Shown: piece by piece, positions 1 through 5,162 of the stretch
How the letters are laid out: every line of letters starts with the position of its first letter
Position numbering within the stretch: the stretch's first letter is position 1
Source of the DNA: an uncultured Clostridia bacterium
GTDB taxonomy: Bacteria > Bacillota > Clostridia > Oscillospirales > Acutalibacteraceae
Length of the DNA: 7,458 bases
Direction of reading: 5' to 3'
NCBI GenBank assembly: GCA_947171615.1
Contig: CAMVYG010000105.1
Coordinates: 1 to 7,458 of the forward strand
The notes under the pieces: generated by a model
The model's input: the letters and a program-made list of their open reading frames with translations, nothing else
Told to the model about the DNA's origin: nothing
The model's database searches: none
Program-made: the position numbers and the translations under genes

Positions 1-49
1 GAGATCCTTCACCGGGAAGAGGCGAAGCCTCTTCTGTTCAGGATGACAG
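1..49. repeat. Intergenic repeat, copy A (with inserted hairpin)
   Basis: Begins GAGATCCTTCACC and ends TTCAGGATGACAG, the same arms as copy D at 1861-1891. Where D has only TTCGG between the arms, this copy has a 23-nt segment containing a perfect 8-bp hairpin: GAAGAGGC (16-23), loop GAA, GCCTCTTC (27-34). The outer arms can pair through ATCCT (4-8) and AGGAT (40-44). It lies downstream of the minus-strand URO-D gene and could also act as its 3' structure, though no U-run follows. The element probably extends left of the window. Confidence 0.75.
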
Positions 50-137
50 TAGGTGCGGACTGCCTCTTTTCTCAGATAATGACAGTTGGCACTAATGGCT
101 TAGAATGATAAATCATAATTTTTATGGAATTTCTATA

Positions 138-150
138 AGGGCGCAGCCCT
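138..150 (-). terminator. Weak hairpin overlapping the URO-D stop codon
   Basis: AGGGC (138-142), loop GCA, GCCCT (146-150) forms a 5-bp stem that includes the first base pair of the stop codon. On the minus strand it is followed by TTATAGAAATT, which is only partly T-rich. It may be a weak intrinsic terminator; the repeat at 1-49 is the other candidate for ending this transcript. Confidence 0.25.
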
Positions 151-1391
151 CACTTCTGATGCCGGCTGCATTCCTCCCGGATCAGCTCTACATACCACCG
201 CACCTTTTCATAGGTATTGTGGATCTGGTATACGTCCCGTTGTACGATCTCCAGGGTACAGCCTTTTGCCGCCTGTACCGTTTTCCGGAAATGGGCCCGC
301 ACCCCTTCCTCGTCCAGCTCGCTTGTCACGCCGATGAGGGTGGGGTCGGGCTTGCGCAGATAGGTGATTTTCTTTTCCCGAAGCCGCTGTCCCATAAATT
401 CCTCATCACACCAGGGAGAAATGGAAACCTTGCCCAAATGGGGGAGAGTGCTGAGATAGTCGTCCCAGATGGCGTGCACCGCCTCACAGCAGCCGTAAGA
501 GACACGCCCGTAACAGTCCAGCACCTTTTTGTAATAAGGAAAAATGAATTCCCCGTACATGGCGGGGGAAAGCCCTGCGCTTTCCTGGCAGTCCATGTAG
601 CCCCACACATCGGTGGTGTGATAGAAGTCCAGATCAGAGGGGAGCTGATCCGTAAAGCAGTAAGAGCCCTGGGCCACCCGTTCGCTGCCGGTGGTGGAAA
701 GCAGGCGGCCGTCTTCCGCTTCCGCCTGGAACCGGGAAATATAATCGTCTGTGAGCAACTCCATCATTTTATGAAACTGCTCCGGCGTGTCATACATGGC
801 GAAAAACATGTTTTCCATGCTCATCAGATGTACGATATCCTGTACCGGGCAGGCATAGAGAGAATGCCCCACAAGCCTTGCCGGAAGGATTTTGCCGAAC
901 AGCTCGTTATATTCTTCCATCTGCCTGCCGGTTTCCTCTTTGGGCGGCAGAACGATCTCAGAGGACTGAAGCTTGTGAAAATCCTCTGCAAGATCCTCCA
1001 GCTGCTCTACAAAATGATGCCCCAACCCGCCTTCCTTTTCCGCATGCTCCACCTGTACCGGCAGCCGGAAGGGCGTCATGCTGCTGCCATAGGAAAAAGG
1101 CATGTGATCCAAAACAATGGTATCATCGTCAAACAATGTGTGGTTGACGATGTTCATAAGGAAGCGTTCCTCCCATTTCCGAGCTTCTTCGCCGGTGCAT
1201 TCCAGCAGCGGGGGAAGAATATCCTCCCGAAAGGTCCACGTTTCCATGGTGACCATGGGGCGGTTGTCCGGGTCAAAGCGCCCGTGCTTTTCCCAGTCCT
1301 TCACGATGTTCTGCATTTTTTCACTGTGAGCGATCTCCGCCTGCTGGTGGGCCAGCCGGTCAAGTCTTTGCCGATCCGCATTGGAAAACAT
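150..1391 (-). CDS. URO-D superfamily protein (MtaA/corrinoid methyltransferase-like)
   Basis: The 413-residue protein resembles the uroporphyrinogen decarboxylase superfamily, in the anaerobe branch closer to methylcobamide:CoM-type methyltransferases than to haem-pathway HemE. The recognisable block is YGCCEAVH (299-306), followed by VSISPWCD (C328). C301/C302, H306 and C328 are candidate metal or substrate ligands by analogy with the His/Cys zinc sites of the methyltransferase branch. No signal peptide or membrane segment is seen, so it should be cytoplasmic. The start is supported by AGGAGG (1400-1405) 8 nt upstream and a promoter just beyond. It appears to be a single-gene unit: no corrinoid-binding protein, reactivase or haem gene lies beside it in the window, so its methyl donor and acceptor cannot be inferred. 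Family assignment is good; exact activity is unknown. Confidence 0.85.
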   Translation of the reverse strand: MFSNADRQRLDRLAHQQAEIAHSEKMQNIVKDWEKHGRFDPDNRPMVTMETWTFREDILPPLLECTGEEARKWEERFLMNIVNHTLFDDDTIVLDHMPFSYGSSMTPFRLPVQVEHAEKEGGLGHHFVEQLEDLAEDFHKLQSSEIVLPPKEETGRQMEEYNELFGKILPARLVGHSLYACPVQDIVHLMSMENMFFAMYDTPEQFHKMMELLTDDYISRFQAEAEDGRLLSTTGSERVAQGSYCFTDQLPSDLDFYHTTDVWGYMDCQESAGLSPAMYGEFIFPYYKKVLDCYGRVSYGCCEAVHAIWDDYLSTLPHLGKVSISPWCDEEFMGQRLREKKITYLRKPDPTLIGVTSELDEEGVRAHFRKTVQAAKGCTLEIVQRDVYQIHNTYEKVRWYVELIREECSRHQK

Positions 1392-1420
1392 ACAAGCCGC
1401 CTCCTCTGATTAGTAAGGAC

Positions 1421-1449
1421 ATTGTAGTCTCTTTCCGTATCTTTTTCAA
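1421..1449 (-). promoter_or_regulatory. Sigma-A-type promoter of the URO-D gene
   Basis: Read on the minus strand: -35 TTGAAA (1444-1449), a 17-bp spacer, and -10 TACAAT (1421-1426). The start codon is 30 bp from the -10 box, so the leader would be only about 20-25 nt and carries the AGGAGG ribosome site. Spacing is optimal, and each box differs from consensus at one position. Confidence 0.75.
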
Positions 1450-1562
1450 GATAAAGTTCCCGAAAATTGGGATTTTTCAAAATTCCCGCGCTGTGTCCTG
1501 TGATTTTCAGCAGAAACATGGTAAGCTGTAGCCAGAAAGTTGCCGTTTGGTTTTACTTCCTG

Positions 1563-1597
1563 CTGTCATTTTGAGGAATGCAATGATGAAGAATCTC
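1563..1597. repeat. Intergenic repeat, decayed copy B
   Basis: This 35-nt segment aligns without gaps to copy C (1770-1804) in the same orientation. It has six differences, every one a G:C to A:T transition relative to C. It reads CTGTCATTTTGAGG at its left end and GAAGAATCTC at its right end. It appears to be an older, unmaintained copy. Confidence 0.7.
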
Positions 1598-1623
1598 GGA
1601 TATTGTTTACTGCGAGTATCGTG

Positions 1624-1729
1624 CCCTCTCAGTCACGGCTTTGCCGTGACAGCGTCTCGCCTGTCGGCTCGGTCAGCGCTGGACGATTCCCACTGGGAAT
1701 CAGCGCCCCATAGGGAGAGCCAAGGGGGT
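1624..1729. repeat. Composite hairpin-rich intergenic element
   Basis: This GC-rich segment is made of nested palindromes. A perfect 8-bp stem GTCACGGC/GCCGTGAC (1632-1639/1643-1650) has a TTT loop. A 7-bp stem GATTCCC/GGGAATC (1685-1691/1695-1701) has an ACT loop and is extended by GCGCT/AGCGC (1676-1680/1702-1706) around a 4-nt bulge. The ends CTCTC (1626-1630) and GAGAG (1715-1719) can close the whole element. From memory, 'CCCTCTCAGTCACGG...' and 'GGGAGAGCCAAGGGG' resemble the two ends of a dispersed repeat of gut Clostridia. The middle (about 1654-1706) would then be a second module placed inside it. Confidence 0.55.
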
Positions 1730-1769
1730 GGTGCTGGTCGCTAAATTACAATTTATCGATCACTACTCA

Positions 1770-1891
1770 CTGTCATCCTGAGGAACGCAGTGACGAAGGA
1801 TCTCGACCAGTGGAAACCAGCAAATGAGAGGAACTTTTCCCCGCTAGCCAATCAATAATTGAGATCCTTCACCTTCGGTTCAGGATGACAG
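1770..1891. repeat. Inverted repeat pair (copies C and D), MITE-like element
   Basis: Copy C (1770-1804) and copy D (1861-1891) face each other. The outer 12 bp are perfect inverted repeats, CTGTCATCCTGA (1770-1781) and TCAGGATGACAG (1880-1891). The inner 10 bp are also perfect, GAAGGATCTC (1795-1804) and GAGATCCTTC (1861-1870). Only the short segments between these blocks differ (13 nt against 9 nt). The 56-bp centre (1805-1860) shows no open frame or hairpin of note. The whole 122-bp unit could be a small non-autonomous mobile element or a large cruciform/RNA hairpin. I see no clear target-site duplication. Confidence 0.65.
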
Positions 1892-1959
1892 AGGAAGAAA
1901 TTCATTGGCGTGATAAATGGAAATTTGAATTACTTGACAAAAGAAAGGAATGAACAAGT

Positions 1960-2466
1960 ATGAACCAGCAAAAAATCGGAGGCTTATTGAGAGAGCTGCG
2001 CAAGGAGCGGGGAATCACCCAGGAGCAGCTTGCGGAAACCCTGGGCGTATCCAACCGGAGTATTTCCCGGTGGGAAAACGGAAACAACCTGCCTGATCTC
2101 GATCTGCTTATCCAGATCTCAGAATATTTTCAAGTGGACCTGGAAGAAATCTTATCAGGAGAAAGGAAAGAGGCCGAAATGGATCAAAAGACAAAGGAAA
2201 CCGTTTTGCAGGTAGCGGATTACAGCAATCAGGAAAAGCTGCGCATGACAAAAAAGGTTCGTGCGATGCTGCTGGTTGCCCTTGCTGCCTTTGCGGTGTA
2301 TTTTATCATTGATTTCTGTGAGCTGCGTATGCAGTCTCCCTATGAGGAGATCGCCAGCTTTGCTCTGGGCTTGGTTTTGGGCGGGCTGCTTTGCGGCGTG
2401 TTTTTTACCACCCGGTACGGAGAAAAGCTGAGGGCCGCCAAAAGAAGGCTGCTGAGCCGGAAATAA
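1960..2466 (+). CDS. XRE-family HTH regulator with two C-terminal membrane helices
   Basis: The 168-residue protein has an N-terminal Cro/C1-type HTH of about 66 residues (IGGLLRELRKERGITQEQLA from I6, recognition-helix region VSNRSISRWENG 30-41, then LPDLDLLIQISEYF). A charged linker (67-101) follows. Two hydrophobic helices at about 103-119 and 132-150 are joined by a short acidic turn, and the tail is basic (RYGEKLRAAKRRLLSRK), which by the positive-inside rule should be cytoplasmic. It is therefore probably a membrane-tethered DNA-binding protein, a common Bacillota arrangement whose signal is usually unknown. AAAGGAA (1944-1950) sits 9 nt before the ATG. It is divergent from the URO-D gene and convergent with the lipoprotein gene; its targets cannot be told from the sequence. 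Confidence 0.9.
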   Translation: MNQQKIGGLLRELRKERGITQEQLAETLGVSNRSISRWENGNNLPDLDLLIQISEYFQVDLEEILSGERKEAEMDQKTKETVLQVADYSNQEKLRMTKKVRAMLLVALAAFAVYFIIDFCELRMQSPYEEIASFALGLVLGGLLCGVFFTTRYGEKLRAAKRRLLSRK

Positions 2467-2484
2467 GAAGAGACAGAATAGCAA

Positions 2485-2508
2485 CCCCCGAGCATTTCTG
2501 CTCGGGGG
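2485..2508. terminator. Shared convergent hairpin terminator
   Basis: A perfect 10-bp stem CCCCCGAGCA (2485-2494) / TGCTCGGGGG (2499-2508) with loop TTTC lies between the ends of the HTH gene (2466) and the minus-strand lipoprotein gene (2525). The U-tract is poor on both sides (CTGTCTGTCAATT to the right, TTGCTATTCTGTC on the minus strand). It probably serves both transcripts through stem strength. Confidence 0.8.
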
Positions 2509-2524
2509 CTGTCTGTCAATTCAG

Positions 2525-3535
2525 TTAAGGAGCTTCCGTGTGGATCTCACCGCAGGCGGGACAAGGTTCCGAGGAAATAACGTGGGTCATGCCATAAGGG
2601 TTCACAAGCCTGGTGCCATCTGGAAACGTTGTCACTACATTGATCAAATCCCGTGCGGATTCGTAATGATAGGGAGTGATTTCTTCAAATGTGAACTGTC
2701 GGGTTCCATCCGGTAGAAACACACCCTCTTTGGTATAATATCTGCCATCGGGCAACAGAATGATACCTTCCTGTACCCGAACCAAAAGGGCTTCATCGTC
2801 AATACTGCCCATAAAATATTGCTTGGCGACGATCCGCGTGCCGTCCGGAAGGGTCATAGCCACCTCAGGATCGGATTCTCTCACATATCCATACCAAAAG
2901 GGAGTGTACTGCTGATAAACCGTGGTTCCGTCAGGAAGCAGCACGCCTCTGCTGGTTATGCGCCTGCCGTCCGGAAGCAGGGTATCATAAAATCTCCCGC
3001 CGAGAATTGGGTCTTTACCTTCCACCATCTTCGCCACGGGGCAGTCGCAGACATCGTTGTTGAAATAATAAGTAGGCGCTACTACCCGGGTACCGTCCGG
3101 AAGGGTCATTACCGTTTCTGAAAGGTCGCGATCCTCCTGAACATACTGAAAGGGGGCCTCTTCCTGATACAGCAAAGTACCGTCCGGCATCAGAACGCCC
3201 TCGGATGTTACGATCCGTTCATCGGGCAGCTGAAAGCCGCTTCTGCCCCAATATTCTTCGCCATTTGGCAGCCGCACGCCGGCGGGAAGAATCTTTGCCT
3301 GAAGGCTTTCTCCGTGAGATTCGTCAAAGTAATAGGTGGGCGCTTCCGCCGGGGTGGAGCTTTCCGGCACGGCGGCGGATTCTTCAGGGAATGGGCTTGC
3401 AGGGGCGGAGAAAACTGCTGCCGGATCAGAAGAAGCCTTTGAGGCAGAAGGTTCATCACCGGTAACGCACCCACCGCAGAACAGCAGGAGGAGCAACAGC
3501 GGGAAAAGGAGAAAAGCTTTCCCGGCTCGCTTCAT
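2525..3535 (-). CDS. Repeat lipoprotein with three PDG-turn units
   Basis: The 336-residue protein is exported. It has basic MKRAGK, a leucine-rich core (8-19), and Cys at C23 after FCGG, so the -3 position is Cys instead of the usual Leu/Val. A Ser/Pro/Ala/Glu-rich linker (24-64) follows. Three tandem repeats occupy about 65-152, 153-236 and 237-311. Each has the order (A)P-T-YYF, LPDxR-x2-T-x2-GV-x-LPDGT, a P-[FY]-x-Y stretch, and TxPDGTR-x-V. PDG (or PDE) turns fall at 104/117/146, 188/201/230 and 262/275/305, a constant 13 then 29-30 spacing. The tail has CPACGEIH (325-332). The start follows the protease stop by 15 nt, with GGGGGGTGAT (3539-3548) pairing to 16S rRNA through wobbles. I do not recognise the family; it is probably a surface beta-repeat protein. 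Operon position suggests a link to the protease. Confidence 0.85.
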   Translation of the reverse strand: MKRAGKAFLLFPLLLLLLFCGGCVTGDEPSASKASSDPAAVFSAPASPFPEESAAVPESSTPAEAPTYYFDESHGESLQAKILPAGVRLPNGEEYWGRSGFQLPDERIVTSEGVLMPDGTLLYQEEAPFQYVQEDRDLSETVMTLPDGTRVVAPTYYFNNDVCDCPVAKMVEGKDPILGGRFYDTLLPDGRRITSRGVLLPDGTTVYQQYTPFWYGYVRESDPEVAMTLPDGTRIVAKQYFMGSIDDEALLVRVQEGIILLPDGRYYTKEGVFLPDGTRQFTFEEITPYHYESARDLINVVTTFPDGTRLVNPYGMTHVISSEPCPACGEIHTEAP

Positions 3536-3550
3536 GAAATCACCCCCCGA

Positions 3551-4720
3551 TTATTCGTATGCTTTTAACGCTTTGTACAGGTCGCTGTCAAATGCGATTG
3601 CTATAAGGGCTATAGGTCTGGGATCAGTTGGCTTATCTCCCGTGAAAGCTACGTTGATTCCTATTACATAGCCGGAAGAATCGACTACAGGACCACCGCT
3701 TGTTCCAGGAAAATAAGGAGAGTCACCTCCCGATGATCCCTTAGAAAATAAGGAACGATAACCATTCAGAGGAGCGATTGTTTTTCCTTTTATGGCATGC
3801 ATAGGATAATCTGTTGGATCATTCTCCTTTCGAGGATAACCATACGTTGTAATTGCTTTTTCGGTATAAGTTTTCACGCTAACTTGCCTTTTGGGAAGAT
3901 AAGAGTAGCCCCCCTGCATGGTTTTTTTGACAACGAATACACCCCAGTCGTCATCGTTGCGGTATTGGTCGTTTTTTCCCCAGGAAGCGCCTATCCTCAT
4001 TTGCTTGTTATCTGCGTAAACTCGGCTATAGGATGGGTTGTTGGGAACATAAGCCTGTTGAATGTAAACTTCATCAGCCCAGCCCTTAGGACCAAAACCA
4101 ATACCATCCCACGAGTACCGATAAATGGAATGGGCTGCCGTTGCAACAACAAAATTACTTACAAAAAAGCCGGAGCTATAGGCATAATAGCCGTCACGTC
4201 TTGCAACGACCTTGCAGACAGTGCTTGTCAACCTGCTGTTGTCCGGATTGGAAACAACGCTGTAATCTGTATTGCTGTAGGGTTCTATCCCTTCGGTTTC
4301 TTCCTCCAAAGGTTCTTCTGGTAAAATGTCTTCTTCCTGCTCATCAGAATCATAGTATTCATAATACCCGCCATCGCCATCACGGATATATAAGCCAAAG
4401 CGATATGGCTCTTCAGAAGCAAGAACGTAATTGGATGCGGAGCTTACTCCCATTTCAGCGGGATAAGCGACAGACTCAATAGGTTTGTATACCTTTTCTA
4501 CAAGCTCAGGGTCAAATTCCCCCAAAGCGTTGCAGAAGTCCTCCAAGCAGAGATCTTCCGGGAATTCTCCGTTTTCACACAGCAGCAGCTTCTCCGCTTG
4601 GGCAACCAGTGCTTCTCTTTCATCTCCTTCCCTGCTTTCCACAGCGAAGGAGACGGGAGAGGACGTGATCAGCAGCATAGCTGCCAATACCAGTGAAACG
4701 AGTTTTCTTGACTTTTTCAT
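3551..4720 (-). CDS. Secreted V8/glutamyl endopeptidase-like serine protease
   Basis: The 389-residue precursor has a Sec signal peptide (MKKSRK, hydrophobic 7-18, likely cut after SFA at A26). A propeptide-like region runs to about 160 and ends in a very acidic stretch (121-146). A chymotrypsin-fold domain follows. The triad reads H197 in VVATAAHSIY, D258 in NDDDWGVFVV, and S341 in PGTSGGPVVD. This is the S1B pattern of V8 and glutamyl endopeptidases, which cut after Glu/Asp. That specificity is known for relatives and inferred here. The propeptide has Cys at 48, 58 and 63; the catalytic domain has only C169. AAAGGAGA (4729-4736) precedes the ATG. It is first in an operon with the repeat lipoprotein (15-nt gap, no terminator between). 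Its codons look more AT-rich than those of the 574-residue neighbour gene. Activation probably needs removal of the propeptide. Confidence 0.9.
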   Translation of the reverse strand: MKKSRKLVSLVLAAMLLITSSPVSFAVESREGDEREALVAQAEKLLLCENGEFPEDLCLEDFCNALGEFDPELVEKVYKPIESVAYPAEMGVSSASNYVLASEEPYRFGLYIRDGDGGYYEYYDSDEQEEDILPEEPLEEETEGIEPYSNTDYSVVSNPDNSRLTSTVCKVVARRDGYYAYSSGFFVSNFVVATAAHSIYRYSWDGIGFGPKGWADEVYIQQAYVPNNPSYSRVYADNKQMRIGASWGKNDQYRNDDDWGVFVVKKTMQGGYSYLPKRQVSVKTYTEKAITTYGYPRKENDPTDYPMHAIKGKTIAPLNGYRSLFSKGSSGGDSPYFPGTSGGPVVDSSGYVIGINVAFTGDKPTDPRPIALIAIAFDSDLYKALKAYE

Positions 4721-4785
4721 ACGGTGACTCTCCTTTCGAGGTAAAAATGAAGTATAAAGTTGAAAGCTTAATAGCTCCTGATATT

Positions 4786-4814
4786 ATTATAAACCGGTTA
4801 TTAGGTAAAGTCAA
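4786..4814 (-). promoter_or_regulatory. Strong promoter of the protease-lipoprotein operon
   Basis: On the minus strand: -35 TTGACT (4809-4814), a 17-bp spacer, and -10 TATAAT (4786-4791). The -10 box is a perfect consensus and the -35 is off by one. Transcription should begin near 4779, giving a leader of about 60 nt. The spacer contains the 8-bp palindrome AACCGGTT (4792-4799), abutting the -10 box, a plausible repressor site. Confidence 0.85.
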
Positions 4815-4822
4815 TACTTCTG

Positions 4823-4850
4823 ACGCACATTAAGAAAATATTTTGTGCGT
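4823..4850. promoter_or_regulatory. Inverted repeat upstream of the protease promoter
   Basis: Perfect 7-bp arms ACGCACA (4823-4829) and TGTGCGT (4844-4850) are separated by 14 AT-rich bases. The near arm begins 9 bp upstream of the -35 box of the protease promoter. The placement suits an activator or response-regulator dimer site rather than a terminator, since no gene ends here. No regulator can be assigned. Confidence 0.5.
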
Positions 4851-4914
4851 AACGCTCAACAAATTATAACGGCGCTCCGGGTTGAAATGATGAAAAGAGT
4901 ATTCATAAAAAGAA

Positions 4915-4950
4915 GGGTACGGTTAGAACAATTTTGCTCTGACCGTACCC
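4915..4950. terminator. Bidirectional intrinsic terminator
   Basis: GGGTACGGTTAGA (4915-4927) pairs with TCTGACCGTACCC (4938-4950): 13 pairs including one G-U, with a 10-nt loop. TTTTTT (4951-4956) follows on the plus strand. On the minus strand the hairpin is followed by TTCTTTTT (complement of 4907-4914). The evident user is the minus-strand 574-residue gene, whose stop is about 210 bp away. The cleaner U-run faces the plus strand, where no upstream gene is known. Confidence 0.9.
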
Positions 4951-5162
4951 TTTTTTGAAGAGATTTTTCAAAACGGGAAGAACGAGAAGTGAGAAAGGAA
5001 AATCTGCTCCACACGTTTGTTTCTCATTTTTCCTTGACCGCTGAAATTTGATTTGCCGCATGGGTGCTGCGTTAAGGAGTGTGGGCAATCAGCTCCTGGC
5101 TCTGATGGCGCCGCGCTGCTCTGCTCTGAGAGAATCAACCGGATTGATAAAGCAAATCCACT

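Larger units (their letters stand above)
1392..1959. other. Intergenic repeat island between divergent genes
   Basis: This 568-bp stretch has no convincing gene. It holds the URO-D promoter (1421-1449), a decayed repeat copy (1563-1597), a composite hairpin element (1624-1729), and an inverted pair of repeat copies (1770-1804 and 1861-1891). The ribosome site of the HTH gene, AAAGGAA, is at 1944-1950. I see nothing specific in 1450-1562 beyond AT-rich DNA. I found no strong promoter for the HTH gene here. Confidence 0.8.
4721..5162. other. Intergenic region: protease promoter, terminator, long 3' tail
   Basis: This 442-bp region contains the protease ribosome site and promoter, the inverted repeat at 4823-4850, and a strong hairpin terminator at 4915-4950. 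The stretch 4957-5162 lies between the terminator and the stop codon of the 574-residue gene. In it I see no gene, RNA family or clear repeat, only weak local palindromes such as ATCAA/TTGAT near 5134-5148. Confidence 0.7.

Noticed and set aside
105..1409. A 434-codon plus-strand open frame opposite the URO-D gene
   Set aside because: It mirrors the URO-D coding sequence. Its protein is low in recognisable motifs, it has no good ribosome site, and the minus-strand protein has clear family blocks, a promoter and AGGAGG.
1547..1744. A 65-codon plus-strand frame through the repeat island
   Set aside because: It runs through two repeat elements and their hairpins; its content is explained by the repeats.
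1563..1891. CRISPR array
   Set aside because: The copies are in mixed orientation, unevenly spaced and diverged, with no repeated spacer length and no cas gene nearby.
1934..1939. TTGACA just before the HTH gene as a -35 box
   Set aside because: A -10 box at normal spacing would fall on the start codon (1957-1964), so the RNA would lack the ribosome site and the first codons.
3797..4324. A 175-codon plus-strand open frame opposite the protease gene
   Set aside because: It is antisense to a gene with an intact catalytic triad. The translation is an irregular, Ile/Val/Cys-rich sequence without family features.
4903..5088. A 61-codon minus-strand frame starting at TTG after AGGAG
   Set aside because: Spacing to the TTG is only 4 nt, and the frame runs straight through the terminator hairpin. 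The sequence has no signal peptide or domain.
5040..5162. tRNA, riboswitch or other structured RNA in the 3' tail of the 574-residue gene
   Set aside because: Only short, interrupted palindromes are present (for example repeated GCTCTG), with no cloverleaf or known aptamer core.
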